From the NCBI GenBank assembly GCA_900291925.1, contig UWYS01000014.1, positions 372,001-436,000 of the forward strand: a stretch of DNA of 64,000 nt, given 5' to 3'. This stretch comes from Thecaphora thlaspeos (Eukaryota; Basidiomycota; Ustilaginomycetes; Urocystidales; Glomosporiaceae). A program made the translations under genes and the position numbers. Position 1 is the first letter of the stretch; each line of letters begins with the position of its first letter. Below, one piece after another: positions 1-10,903 of this stretch. The notes beneath the pieces were generated by a model. That model was not told the origin of the DNA. It searched no databases and saw nothing but the letters and a program-made list of their open reading frames with translations.

Positions 1-3000
1 CACAGAGGTACGGAAACTAGCGAACAGTAAGTGTACTGTATGTAGTAAGTGTAGTCGGGATACTGTACAGGGTATCCTCGACTTTCCCTGCGATCTGGCA
101 TGGAAGGCTCTCGCCAGCCTGCTGTAGCTGGGTATGGCAGAACGGGCCACGAAACTCTCGTGTGTCACGCCCAGCCTGCTTGCTTGCCAAAGAGCCCCGC
201 TCCCTGCCACCTAATGTATGTACGCTCTCTCTGTGTCTTGCACATGACCTTCGAGAACATCAAGCCTTTCCCACATTCACGCGCCACCACGAGGTTCTAC
301 AGTACATACAGTATGTATGTATGTAGACGACCCAACTTTGCAGGTCCCTCGCGATGATGAGTCGCAGATTGACCGGTCTTCCTGCCTGTGCTTCTGTTCA
401 GGCAAGCAGAGAAGCACACATAACAGCTTACATATGCATGCGCTTAGACGATCTTCAGCAGTGACGGGGGCAGACTGCTGGGCCCGACAGAGTGCTACTT
501 AACTACTTATCTGATCTACTCACGATCAAGTTCCTCTTCTTGCCGTGCAGCCGTTTGCGTGGATCGAAGAAAGGTCCTCGTCGACATCCCTCTCTGCGAT
601 CCGATACTGACTCTTGGCCGTTGTTCTCGTACTGTAGCTCGCTTCTGTATTTATTCGGTACACAGGTACCTACCTGCCTACCTAACCTACCTGCCTTCCT
701 GCTTGTTCGTCTTTACTTCTTTTTGCAGCACGGGCGATGACAACAATCCGTAAGCGGGTAAACATTCGTCTCGCTTCTCTGGAGTCTCTTGACTTGAAGG
801 AGCAACGGAGCGACGATCAAGGTGCTGGCTCCGCTCCAGCACTGTCAGTACCGTCACCACGGTGACAAAACGTAGAACGCCACAGACGAGATCCTCGGCC
901 TCCGACCGGTGACTGGACGCCTTCGATAGAAGATGCATGTGTCGAAGAAGCGAGGCGACATAGAGTGCTCAGTGACATACAGACAGAAAAGATACATGTA
1001 GGAAAGACAGAGGTCTGAACTGGGGCCGGTCGGTCGGACGGTCTGTCGGTCCAATAGCCTGGCAACGTTCTTGCTACTGTACCGGTACAGCGTTCCCTAC
1101 ACACCTCCATCTCGCTCGACCACCAATCTTCTCTCGCTAACATCCAGGCTCATCAAGCGAATGCCGGACCGAGGCATCGACGCACCCTCCCGTCGCCTCG
1201 AATCGGTGTTTAGTCGTCGTCAAAGAGGCTGTGTATGTACGTCTGGGCGTGCTTGCGATATGGTGGATTCGGCGTCGGTTTCCGATGAATGTTGTCCTGG
1301 GCAACTAGAGCATGCTAAGTGTAACGGTTCGCAGATCGAGGCTCATGTGAGTATCCGCCTTTGCTCGTATAGCCGATGATAGTCGGCCGAACGGCCACCC
1401 AAGTGATGGCGGTGTGCTTGGTCAACAAACTACCGTATGTACAGCAAGCTCTGGCATCTCCCTCCAATCCGTTCGCACGGCGCCGGCACGTATGGGGCTG
1501 GCTGCCAAAGGCACACATGGAGCATGCTCGGCGCTGTTCGGTACAGTACAGAAGACGGTACAGAAGAGAAAAATGGATGACTTCCAGCGGACCTCGATGG
1601 TCGAGCATTACCTCGTTTGGCTCTCGCCGAGACCAGCGTGCCTAAGGAACCCTTTCGGAGTAAACATCTCCGACGTTCCGCCTTTGAAGCTGCTCTGGTT
1701 CGTCGCTGTTCACATCTTGCATTCTCCTCTCATCTTTGCATCGGGACGGTCTCCTACCCGATGCTGTCTCGCCTTACTGCTTGATGTCGCCGTTGCCAGT
1801 CGTTCCGCTTCAAGCCATCGACGGTTGCAATAACCAGATCTTCTGCATGTTACCTCGGGAATTAGCTTGTCGAACGCCAACCTACATATGTCCAGGAACT
1901 TGTCCATTGCGCCCTCGACGTCGTCCGAGTTGGCGGTGCGAGGCGATAGGTTCCAACTTACTACCACCCTTACGTACCCCTCGAAGAATCGCAAGTGCCG
2001 GGTCTGTAGGGCTGCTTTCGAGGCGATATGTATCCACGTTGATGAGATCTCGCATCGAAGCGTTGATTGCGTGCAGATCTGGTCTTCTTGGAGTTCGGGA
2101 CGACCAGGTCTCCATGTACATACAGTACAGAGTACATACACTTAAGTCGGTATTGTTTGCAACACGTACTCGTCAGAGGCTGACAATGACCAATGTGTTG
2201 AAGCCTTTGCATAGGCGGGGTTCAAGCTAAGACAAAATCATAACCATCAACGAGCAGACCGTGATCCTCTCGGGTGGCACCTCTGCCATACACTGTCTCG
2301 TAGACTTTCAAGATGGTGCTTCTCTCGCTGAAGAAGCCGGTGAGCCGGCGGCAGGCCCGATGCGCTTCACAGCCGCTGTACTGCAGCTCTCGTCGCGGCG
2401 ACCACCGCACAGCCTCGGCGGCTTCCCAGCTTCCGTGCGGTAGCTGTCGTCCTTGCCCTCCGCCATGTTGCGCTGGACGTCCTTGCCGTCCAGCGATGAT
2501 GCGCAGTCCGCTTGGTAAAGTCTACGGCGGAGGTGAGTCGATAGCAGCTGGACGCCGCCGAGATTGCACAGTCAGTTTGCAAAACGAATGGCGATGTTGG
2601 TCGCATATGGTGGCGAGCTTGTCTTGGTAAGGATTCCGTCTACTCCAAGGTTCCATGGCCTTGGTCGTTGTCGATGGGAAGAACTGGACGAGGTTGAGCT
2701 ACCTCGAAACTGGGGTAGGGCGGCTGAAGAAATACTGCTCTGGCATCGACACCAGACAAAGGGAAGAAATATTGATATAACCGCAGCACTCAGGATTCCC
2801 ACGTGGTCCCCCACCGCAGTACTGACTGAACGATACCATGCTTAACTTCGCAGATCGAACGGGATACGGTGCTTTCACGATTCTATGACTGCAGATAAAC
2901 GTTAACCGGTGTTTACAATATATGAAAAGCAGGACGATCAGTTTTGGTTGCACCACCTCTTTGGAGGGGCAGGTTCTTTGATTCTTGGGCTTCATAGCTG

Positions 3001-3251
3001 CGACTAGAGATACAGTGGTGTTGGAGCAGATTGCGATGACAGTGATGCAGATGTGAGAAGGAGATGTGATCGACTAGAAAGGACTTGAGCGATAGCAACA
3101 ATCCGGAACGCTGCTTCGGTCGAGCTGATCTTTCAGGAAGCACCGAGCATCCCTTGACTTCTAGGCCCAGGTTCGTTTTGCGACCTATGGTGCCATCAGT
3201 TGATCGAATCAAGGTGTCATGTGAGACGTTTTGCGATGCAGCGAGGAAGCT
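1..3251. other. Intergenic, no recognised gene
   Basis: I see no reading frame here with a recognisable protein family, and the longest open frames (up to about 160 codons) look random in composition. The stretch has many short TACAGTAC, GTATGTATGT and similar near-palindromic motifs. No tRNA-like cloverleaf or transposon ends were found by eye. An RNA gene or an exon of an unconserved gene cannot be excluded. Confidence 0.5.
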
Positions 3252-3627
3252 TTAAACGACGGGGTTCTGGACGGGCTTGTTGCCCATGGAGCCGGGGCCA
3301 CCGCGAGGGTCGAACTCTGTGTGGGGCGGCGAGGAGAGAGACGGTCGAGGTCGGGGTTAAAGTTAGTGATATCTGACCTTCGTATGTCCCATCTGGTCGC
3401 GAGCCATTCCAGTGCTGCGATAGCTGGTATGCTGAGACCACACTATTGACCGCCTACTCACCCTTGGGGTCCTTGCTGGCGACCTGCTCACGGCCGGCGG
3501 CGGCGCCGACCTGGGGCTCACCCTTCTCGGCGCGCTTGGCGTTCTCCTCGATACGTTGGGCGTCCTGCTTCTCAATACCGGCGCCGGTCGAGGCGGGCAG
3601 CTTGTCGTTGAAGGTCTCCTGGTGCAT
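3252..3627 (-). CDS. Small conserved-looking two-exon protein, unknown function
   Basis: A 76-residue protein is inferred from two exons: 3627..3462 and 3316..3252, joined over a 144-nt intron (GTGAGT donor at 3461, ACAG acceptor at 3317). The phase fits exactly: the G left at the end of exon 1 plus AG opening exon 2 gives GAG, and the frame ends in TAA. The protein is hydrophilic and rich in Lys, Glu, Gln and Gly, starts MHQETFNDKL and ends GNKPVQNPVV. It has no signal peptide or membrane segment and is probably disordered. The ATG is the first after a C/A-rich leader. The gene is divergent from EBP2, with about 940 nt between the two starts. I do not recognise the family. The precise splice fit and non-random composition are the reasons for calling it a gene. 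Confidence 0.6.
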
Positions 3628-4563
3628 GTTGGTCGAAAGAGTGTTGTGGTGGTTGATTGTATTTGTATGTGGAAGAGGGAGAAATAATCTGTACTGGTTT
3701 GGAGAGATGGTGAGAAGGCTAGACTTGCTCTTATACGAACAGCGCTTCCCGGAACAAGGCAAGGTAGGAAGAAGGATGGAGAAGGAACAACGCTCATGTA
3801 AGCGAACGTACGACGATCGGCAGTTCCGCGAGGCTGGGTATTGGTGCTCTCCAGTTCGCATGATGACCGTGCCTCGAGGCCGACGACAGCAGATGCGGAA
3901 GGGTCAGACCGCGGGCCAGCAAGCATCGCCGTATCTCGCTCCTCTACTTACCGCTGCGATCGAGGCGGAAGCTCGTGGCGGCGGTGCTGGAGCAGCGGTG
4001 GCTCGCCCGCGGAAACCTCCCCGATGCCCTAGCCTGGCCTGGCTCGGCTTGGCTGGGGAGTCGAGGGGTCGAGGGCGCCCTGACCTGGGACGGACCGTAC
4101 CGTAGACACATCACCTCGATCCCGATGCCGAAGACAGGTAGATGCCGTAGGGACTGAAGCAGGCAGAGTGCAGTGCGCTCAGTCATCGGGGTCAGGTTTT
4201 GACGCCAAGCTACGCAGCCGGCGCTGGACTCTGAACCCTCAGATGCGAGCCTTATTCACCATCTGCAGTCGGCGGAACCGGCCAAGGGGCCAGCTCAATC
4301 TCAGAACCTTTGCTTCTTTTTTCGCCCGAGTGAAATTCTCGCTCTCCGAAAATCTTTCCCCGCATGAAGAGGCGGGTCCAGCTTTTTTTTCCCCTTTCGT
4401 TTCCTCTCCCCTCTTGCGAAGAAATTTCCCAAGGAAAGACGAGACGGCCTTGCTGGGCGTAGCTGGGCTGCGCTTTCTCTCCTCCCCCTCCACCCACCAC
4501 CCTTGGCTATCCATACCATCCCACTTTTAAGAGAGACGGACACGCACAGCGAGATCAACAAGG
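3628..4563. promoter_or_regulatory. Divergent promoter region (small gene / EBP2)
   Basis: This 936-nt spacer separates two divergent start codons and must carry both promoters. The EBP2 side (about 4300-4563) is pyrimidine-rich, with a T-run near 4383-4391 and CT-blocks before the ATG. No clear TATA box is seen. Nothing in it codes for a recognisable protein. Confidence 0.4.
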
Positions 4564-6339
4564 ATGTCCGCTACACCAAGGAAGGCGGCGCCCACAAAGA
4601 CCAACGGCACCCCCGCCAAGGCCACGCCGACCAAGACTACACCTACTAAGAGCACCCCTAGCAAGGTGGCCACGCCGTCCAAGAAGCCCGCCTCGACCGT
4701 TTCCACCTCGGCTTCGCCCGCCGGCACACCGAGGAGAAAGACGCGGTCCCAGACCGGTGGACAGCCCTCCCCCCCGCAGCCGCTCCCCTCACGATCGACG
4801 CCCAAGAAGGCCGCCGCCACCGCTTCCAAGGCGGCATCGTCTTCGTCTTCTCCCTCGAAGAAGGCCTCGCCCGCAAAGGCCCGTGCCCCCACATCCGGGC
4901 TCGCCACCGCTACGTCCATCACCGCCGAGTACTCGGACGAGGATGAGGATGAGGATGGGGACGAAGAATTAGAGCTTGTCACTGCAGAGGATGAAGGTGA
5001 CGAGGAGGAGGAGGATGAAGAGGAAGAGGAGGTCTCGGATTCTGAGACAGAAGACGGCCAGGATGTGTCCGAAAAGGGCCTCCAGAGGCTGATGGAGGCG
5101 CTAGGAGATGACGGCCTCACTGAGGACGACTTCTTGCAGCTTCAAGCCGCACGTGGAGAGCTCGATGAGGAGGATGAGGACGAGGAGGACGCCGAAGACG
5201 ACGAGGACGACGAGGAGCTGCTTGAGGACGAGGAAGCTGACGAGGAGGACGCAGAGGAGGAGGAGGAGGAGCTCCTCTCTGTCAAGCCGAACGCCAACGG
5301 CGACACGCTTGCAGCCAGTATCGCTCGAAGCGGTCTCGTACCTGAGGTGGAGTCCGAAGATGAGGAGGACGACGAGGACCTAGAGGGCGAAGACGAGATC
5401 GCCTATGAGGACCTCCCCGACAACATCGAGCTCTCGGAGGAGGCCAAGGCCAGCCGCGTTCAGCGCATCAAGGTCAACAACAAGGAGGCGCTCCTCAGCC
5501 TCTACCAGGACATTCGTCTCGACGTTCCGGGCAGCTCCAAGCTCCCCTGGATCGAGACGATGCGCGTCACCTACGACAGGGTGGTGGCCGACGACGTCCC
5601 GGACGCCGACAACGACCTGGAGCGCGAGCTGGCGTTCTACAAGCAGGCGCTCCACACGGCCATCGAAGGGCGCAAGCTGGTCGAGGCGTCAGGCACGCCC
5701 TTTTCGCGGCCCAATGACTACTTTGCCGAGATGGTCAAGACCGACGAGCACATGGAGCGCATCCGCCAGAAGCTGCTCGACGAGTCGGCCTCGATCAAGG
5801 CGTCAGAGGCGGCCAAGAAGCAGAGGGAGCTCAAGAAGTTCGGCAAGAAGGTGCAGGTCGAGAAGCTCGAGGAGAGGCTGAGGAAGAAGAAGGAGATGAA
5901 CGAAAAGGTCAAGAGCCTCAAGCGCAAGCATTCGAACCTCGACGACGGGGGCGAGGACGATTTCGACGTCCGCCTCGACGATGCGTTCGAGGACAAGCCT
6001 TCCCGCGCCAAGAAGGGCAAGGCCGGCCCTGGTCCCGGCGGCGCCAAGGGAGGGGCAAAGGGTGGCGAGAAGGCTCGCATGCCCCGCCACGCCCGCGATG
6101 CCAAGTACGGCAACGGTGGCATGAAGAAGCGCTCCAAGTCCAACACGGCCGAGAGCACAAACGACTTTGGCAACTACAGCGGCGGCAGCTTTGGCGGAAC
6201 GTCCAAGGTCGCTGGAAAAGCGTTCGCAAAAGGCGGCAAGGGCCGACCGGTCGGCGGTCCTGGGGCAAAGGGAAAGCCCAAGACGGGCGCGGCAAAGAGG
6301 CCCGGCAAGAGCAGGAGACATGGCGGCGGCAAGCGATAG
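4564..6339 (+). CDS. EBP2: EBP2-family nucleolar rRNA-processing protein
   Basis: This single-exon gene of 591 residues encodes a homologue of yeast Ebp2 / human EBNA1BP2, a nucleolar factor needed for 27S pre-rRNA processing and 60S subunit assembly. The family core lies at roughly residues 280-465: it includes the stretch LPWIETMRVTYD near residue 325, followed by the DVPDADNDLERELAFYKQAL region and a long Lys/Glu coiled helix (KKFGKKVQVEKLEERLRKKK). The N-terminal ~120 residues are rich in Ala, Pro, Thr, Lys and Ser. They are followed by very acidic runs of Glu and Asp (about residues 120-290), and the C-terminus is Gly/Lys/Arg-rich, which suits a nucleolar protein. At 591 residues it is longer than the yeast protein (about 430), because of the low-complexity N-terminal half. 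The ATG at 4564 is the first after a pyrimidine-rich leader. Confidence 0.93.
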   Translation: MSATPRKAAPTKTNGTPAKATPTKTTPTKSTPSKVATPSKKPASTVSTSASPAGTPRRKTRSQTGGQPSPPQPLPSRSTPKKAAATASKAASSSSSPSKKASPAKARAPTSGLATATSITAEYSDEDEDEDGDEELELVTAEDEGDEEEEDEEEEEVSDSETEDGQDVSEKGLQRLMEALGDDGLTEDDFLQLQAARGELDEEDEDEEDAEDDEDDEELLEDEEADEEDAEEEEEELLSVKPNANGDTLAASIARSGLVPEVESEDEEDDEDLEGEDEIAYEDLPDNIELSEEAKASRVQRIKVNNKEALLSLYQDIRLDVPGSSKLPWIETMRVTYDRVVADDVPDADNDLERELAFYKQALHTAIEGRKLVEASGTPFSRPNDYFAEMVKTDEHMERIRQKLLDESASIKASEAAKKQRELKKFGKKVQVEKLEERLRKKKEMNEKVKSLKRKHSNLDDGGEDDFDVRLDDAFEDKPSRAKKGKAGPGPGGAKGGAKGGEKARMPRHARDAKYGNGGMKKRSKSNTAESTNDFGNYSGGSFGGTSKVAGKAFAKGGKGRPVGGPGAKGKPKTGAAKRPGKSRRHGGGKR

Positions 6340-6928
6340 ACGCCCGTCGTGTCTTGTCAGCTTCCTCCCCTTCCCCTGCGATGGCATTCGTTACCTCTTG
6401 TGTACCACACGTCCCACTTGTTCTTCATTCACACTCCGTGCGTCCCATTCACAAAGCATACCGTTTCACACACACATCCCCTCTCCTGTGTATGACTCGA
6501 GAAGCTCTTGCATCGATGGGTCAAAGGAAGGTGGTGTTTTGCTACAGGTGGAGTCATAAAAGGGGGAACTATCGAAAGATGCACAGAGCAGAGGAGAAAG
6601 AAGACAAAACGAGTCCGCCGGGCAGGAACAAGGAGAAGGGAAGAGGGGGAGAGGGGGAGAGGGGGAGAGGGGGAGGAGAATATGACAACAACAAAGTTCC
6701 AAGGTTGCGTGACGAGGGGGCTGCAAGGATGTGACTGAGGAGCTCTGGGAGAGGACAGGCGTGACACGACAAGGCGGCGAACTAGAGGAAATCGTCCGTT
6801 TACAACAGAAAGGGGGTCCTAAAATCAGCAAGAAAAAGTGGCGGAAGGATTGATGACCGACGGATGCTGGAGGTTACCGCAGGATGACGAGCAGGAGGGA
6901 GGAAAGAGAGAGGGGGTTGTGGCGACCT
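6340..6928. other. Convergent 3' spacer
   Basis: This spacer lies between the convergent EBP2 and kelch genes and should hold both 3' UTRs. It includes a G-rich purine tandem at 6645-6675 (listed separately). No coding signal is recognised. Confidence 0.5.
6645..6675 (+). repeat. Tandem GGGGGAGA repeat
   Basis: About four copies of the 8-mer GGGGGAGA lie in the spacer between EBP2 and the kelch gene. Four G-runs of five in a row could form a G-quadruplex on the plus strand. Confidence 0.8.
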
Positions 6929-9900
6929 TCAAGATGCGCCGCTGCCCGACCTCCTATCGTCCGGATTGGCGACAAACAGCTGCGGCTTAGGTACCAAGCC
7001 ATGGCTATAGCTTAACTTCTCCCCTCCTTCCGGCGCGCGCCCGCTCTTCGTCCGATGAGGCGTCGGCGATGTCTTCCTACCCTTGCCTGCTGCCGCATCA
7101 GGCGGACTGACAGATTCGAATGTCAGAATCGGCCCCACCTTCTCGGATGCAGGCGTAGTGGCGGCAGTGTTGGCCGTGCAGCTGGTGACCGACGAGTCGC
7201 CGACATAGCTACATAACGAGGCTGTACCGAGTGATGCGCTCCATGCCTTCGAAGAGGGACTTGTGGGTAGCAGTGTGGCGCCAAGATCGTGTTGTTCGAT
7301 CGCCTTAACGCGGTCCCGCACGCTGCCGCTCAAAACGGTCGGGCTAGACTTGACCGGTTCGGGACGGAGCGGGGAGGTGAGGAGTGGGTTGAGATGCGCC
7401 CGTTTCGTTGTGGCGGGCGTGATGCTTGGTGTCTCGGAGGCGGCCTGCGCATGTCGCAACGCTTTGCTGGGGCTGGAGCGGAGACTCGCCTTCGCTTCGG
7501 CGGGTGAGGCGATCGAGGTGTCGTGGACCGCTGCTTCTTCGTCGCCGGTGAAGGGTGACGGCGGAATGCGAGGACTTAGGCTTCCTCCCGTCAGGTCATT
7601 CTCGTCCTCTTCTTCCTCCTCGCCTTCGTACATCGGTTGTTGCGTCGCCCAATTGTGTGGCTGCCAGACGACCGACTCAGGTGTCGATTCACTCTCCTCG
7701 AGGGGTCCTAGGTTGCGCGGCCTCAGCATGCTAGGACCGCGGCTGAGCGCGCCCATGCTCTCGGTATCGGAGGTACTGCCCGTCCGCGTGCTCCCGCTCC
7801 GTCGGCTGCTGCCCGTCCGAACCCTTTGAATCACCTGCATGTTCCGCAGCTGGTACTCTAGCATCGAGCTCGTCGCCGTCCGGTTGCTGTTCAGGCTCGA
7901 CAGAGACCGACCGTGCTGATAGGACGAAAAGGGCGACGTACCGTCCTCGTCTGGAGTGACGTGGCAACCCATCTCGTCGAGCCCGGCAGCACACGTCCAC
8001 ACACGCTTCAAGTGCTGCTGCTCGGCGCCGACGGCCGCATCGCGGAAGGGATTCTCGTCGTCGTCGTCATCGTGATTGCCGTCCCCTGGGTAGTGAGTAG
8101 CGGGCGACTCAGCGATCATGGCGAGCTCTGGCGGTTGCGTGGGGTCGCGGATGGGAGCCTCGGCTCCAGGTCCGCTCAGCAGGCGTCCCGAGGCGCTCCG
8201 CTCGAGGAAGCTGTTGCTCATGAAGCGGTCCCACCACGTCGGGCTCCGCTTCATCATCGGCGATGGCGATGTCCGCGATCCGAGCGGCGAGATCAGACCG
8301 CCACGATTGGGCCCGTACGGTGCCGCATCCGAGAAAGAAACAAAGCCGCCCGGCGAGAGCGGGTCCCGCGACTGTCCTGAGCTCGCTGTGCCGCTATTTC
8401 CTGATCGCGCAGATGTGTTGGTGTGCGACTGGGCCGAGTGGCGGGCGTCGCTCGCGGGCCCGGTCTCCTCGTCGTCGCCCGACTCGCCGCTCTCTGCGTG
8501 GTGGTTGCCGTCATTCGAGAGGAGCTTGTAAGCCCGCTTGCCCACAAGAGCGACCCCTGCGCCCGCCAACAGTCTGGTGCCGTACGCTGCGGCGCCGCGG
8601 CCTTCCGTGTCTTCGAACGGCGACGTGACGTAGTCGTAATCTCCACGGTACGCGGTATCGTGTCCGCCACCGCCGCCAATGTCGCCGATCGAAAGGTCCT
8701 GGGCGTGCATGTGGCCGACGGCAGCGTAAGATTGCTCCTGAAGATGATCGCCCTGCCAAGCGGCTCGGTCCTGGGCATCGGCCTCGAGCTCCGCATCGTC
8801 TTCGTCCTTATCTTCGTCTCCGTGGGCGAGGGGCGCGCCGCGCGCCCAACGGCTGCCGCGGTAGCTCTGGCCGTCCTCTTCATCCGCCAGCATGTCGAAG
8901 CGGGGCTGATGCGCTCCGGCGTTCTGGCGGCGCCCGGTGAGGATGGCGAGCCTCTCGCGGAAGTGCGGGCCGGAACCTTCCATGGCATGCCCGATGTTAC
9001 CCGCCGTCCAGGGCGATTGGTCAGCACCGCGTCGGTCAGCAGCCGTCCGCTTGCCTGCACCAGCGCCGGCAGCGGTAGCGCCGCCTCCGGCCGCGAGAAA
9101 CGCTCGTTCACCGCTGTAAGGATCGCTGTCGTAGGGCCGCTCGTTGCTGTACAGCACGCTCGTCTTCTCAAGCTTGAAGAAGTCGTCATCATAGTCGCCG
9201 CCAGCACCTCCACCGCGTCCCAGCAAGCCCGCTGCGCCGTCTCCTTGGCGCCAGTTGTTGCGCGCACTCCTCTGGCGGTAAACGGCGTAGCCCGCTACTA
9301 CAATCAGACCGGCTCCGATGAGGGCACCGACCGCCGCTCCCGCCGTCGCGCCCCCCGAAGTGCTGCCGCTCGCCTTGTCCGTCGGCTGAGCCTGACTGGT
9401 GGGAAAGTTGTCTGTGGTCGCCGTCGAGGAGCCGTCCGGATTATCGCTACGTCCCGAGTCCTTGCCGCCGTCACTGGTGCTGGACCCGTTGCCACCGTGT
9501 GACGTAGACGTAGAGCCTGTCGAAGAGGTGGACGCGGTATTAGAGCTGGGACTCGAAGCCGACCCGGAAGGAAAAGAGTCTGTGCTCGTACCTGTGCTAG
9601 TGGTGCCCTGCCCTGCCCTGCTCGCTGCCACTTCTGGGTCGGGGATGTAAGTCGACGACCAGTCGCCGCCCGACCACGTGCCGCTTCCCGACGAGGTCAT
9701 ACCCGTTGCGTCGAACACGTAAACGCCGTCATCCGTCGGATTGCCGCCCGACCATCCGAATGTTGTCACGACCTGCCGGCCATAGGCGACCGCCGCGTGT
9801 CCATAGCGTGCACCAGGCCCTCCCGTGCTGTTGAGCTCCGTCCATACGGGCGGATCGACGCTCCAATCGAGGAGCCAGGCATCACTGTAGACGGTCGAGA

Positions 9901-10903
9901 AGTCGGCGCTCGCGCCACCCTGGATGAAGACGCGTTGATCAGGGAGGCTCACGGCGACGTGACCTCGCCTCGCCGGCGGCACGGCGCTGCCGCTCGAGCC
10001 GCCTGCAGCGGCCAGCGTCGTCGTCGTCGTCGCCCACGTCCCCTTCTTTGTGTTGAAAGTGTTGATTTGCTCCATGCTCTGCAGCTGGCCGGTGGAGTCG
10101 AGCCCTCCAAGCAGCAGTAGCAGCGTTCCGTCGCTCAGCAGCGTCGAGGTGGCGCCGGCGATGCTGCCTGGCGGGCTGGAATCCGACAGCGAAAAGGACG
10201 GCTCCGTGCCCGGGGCAATCGAGGTAAGCGTGTAGAGCTCGTCGAAGTAAAAGCCGGATCCATCGCCCTTTTCGCCTCCGATCATCCATATGCAGCCGTC
10301 GAGATCGCTCTCTGCGGTGTGGTAGAGGCGGCGCATCGGCTCGTCCCACGTTGGAGCGACGCGACTGTACTGGACAGAGTAGCTGTCGCCCGAGCCAGAG
10401 AGCTGGGCGGTGTAGGCTGAGTCATTATTGGTCTGAATAGGGACCGTGGGGGTGCCGTCGCCGCCAAAGACGAGCAACCTCTTTTTCGCGAGGGGCGAGA
10501 GCGTGTGGAAGCTAACTGTTGGCGCATCCGTGCCGCTGGAGCTGACGTTGACGAGATGCCAGGGCGGCGAGGATGCGTTGAATGAGGTCGAGAGGTCGAG
10601 GACGTACATGTCGGCGATGTTGGGGGCCGAGCTGTAGGTGTATCCGCCGTCGACACCCTGCGTCTTGCCGCCCTGGACGACGAAGAGGCCGTTGACTAGT
10701 GCTGAGGCCTGACCCCAGCGTGCTGCCGCTGCGCTGCTTGCTTCTGCCTCCGTTGCATCGTTCTGAGCGTGCACCGAGCCCGAGGCCCATACGGCCAACA
10801 GTGCGGTGAGTGCGACAGCAGGGGCCCTTGCCTGGGACCGCGGCTTTGATCTCGAGCGGCGAGGGAGGGTGCCGACTGTGGTACGGTGAATGCTGTACAG
10901 CAT
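6929..10903 (-). CDS. Kelch-repeat single-pass membrane protein
   Basis: This is one long exon of 1324 residues. I chose the ATG at 10903 because the frame upstream has only a TTG; from there the protein opens with a basic stretch and then a hydrophobic segment (APAVALTALLAVWASGSVHA), which looks like a signal peptide. The next ~370 residues are kelch / galactose-oxidase-type propeller repeats, with blade motifs such as FVVQGGK, WMIGGEKGDG, VFIQGGAS and a WSGGNPTDDGVYVFD segment. A Ser/Thr/Gly-rich linker leads to one membrane span at about residues 520-545 (AVGALIGAGLIVVAGYAVY) followed by Arg residues. The remaining ~780 residues form a Ser/Pro-rich, probably disordered cytoplasmic tail. 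The topology suggests an extracellular or lumenal propeller with an intracellular signalling tail, like other fungal kelch surface proteins. Partner and role are unknown. Confidence 0.8.
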   Translation of the reverse strand: MLYSIHRTTVGTLPRRSRSKPRSQARAPAVALTALLAVWASGSVHAQNDATEAEASSAAAARWGQASALVNGLFVVQGGKTQGVDGGYTYSSAPNIADMYVLDLSTSFNASSPPWHLVNVSSSGTDAPTVSFHTLSPLAKKRLLVFGGDGTPTVPIQTNNDSAYTAQLSGSGDSYSVQYSRVAPTWDEPMRRLYHTAESDLDGCIWMIGGEKGDGSGFYFDELYTLTSIAPGTEPSFSLSDSSPPGSIAGATSTLLSDGTLLLLLGGLDSTGQLQSMEQINTFNTKKGTWATTTTTLAAAGGSSGSAVPPARRGHVAVSLPDQRVFIQGGASADFSTVYSDAWLLDWSVDPPVWTELNSTGGPGARYGHAAVAYGRQVVTTFGWSGGNPTDDGVYVFDATGMTSSGSGTWSGGDWSSTYIPDPEVAASRAGQGTTSTGTSTDSFPSGSASSPSSNTASTSSTGSTSTSHGGNGSSTSDGGKDSGRSDNPDGSSTATTDNFPTSQAQPTDKASGSTSGGATAGAAVGALIGAGLIVVAGYAVYRQRSARNNWRQGDGAAGLLGRGGGAGGDYDDDFFKLEKTSVLYSNERPYDSDPYSGERAFLAAGGGATAAGAGAGKRTAADRRGADQSPWTAGNIGHAMEGSGPHFRERLAILTGRRQNAGAHQPRFDMLADEEDGQSYRGSRWARGAPLAHGDEDKDEDDAELEADAQDRAAWQGDHLQEQSYAAVGHMHAQDLSIGDIGGGGGHDTAYRGDYDYVTSPFEDTEGRGAAAYGTRLLAGAGVALVGKRAYKLLSNDGNHHAESGESGDDEETGPASDARHSAQSHTNTSARSGNSGTASSGQSRDPLSPGGFVSFSDAAPYGPNRGGLISPLGSRTSPSPMMKRSPTWWDRFMSNSFLERSASGRLLSGPGAEAPIRDPTQPPELAMIAESPATHYPGDGNHDDDDDENPFRDAAVGAEQQHLKRVWTCAAGLDEMGCHVTPDEDGTSPFSSYQHGRSLSSLNSNRTATSSMLEYQLRNMQVIQRVRTGSSRRSGSTRTGSTSDTESMGALSRGPSMLRPRNLGPLEESESTPESVVWQPHNWATQQPMYEGEEEEEDENDLTGGSLSPRIPPSPFTGDEEAAVHDTSIASPAEAKASLRSSPSKALRHAQAASETPSITPATTKRAHLNPLLTSPLRPEPVKSSPTVLSGSVRDRVKAIEQHDLGATLLPTSPSSKAWSASLGTASLCSYVGDSSVTSCTANTAATTPASEKVGPILTFESVSPPDAAAGKGRKTSPTPHRTKSGRAPEGGEKLSYSHGLVPKPQLFVANPDDRRSGSGAS

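Noticed and set aside
8293..9502. Long open frames in other phases inside the kelch gene
   Set aside because: They overlap the coding frame of the kelch protein and show only the biased composition expected from GC-rich codons.
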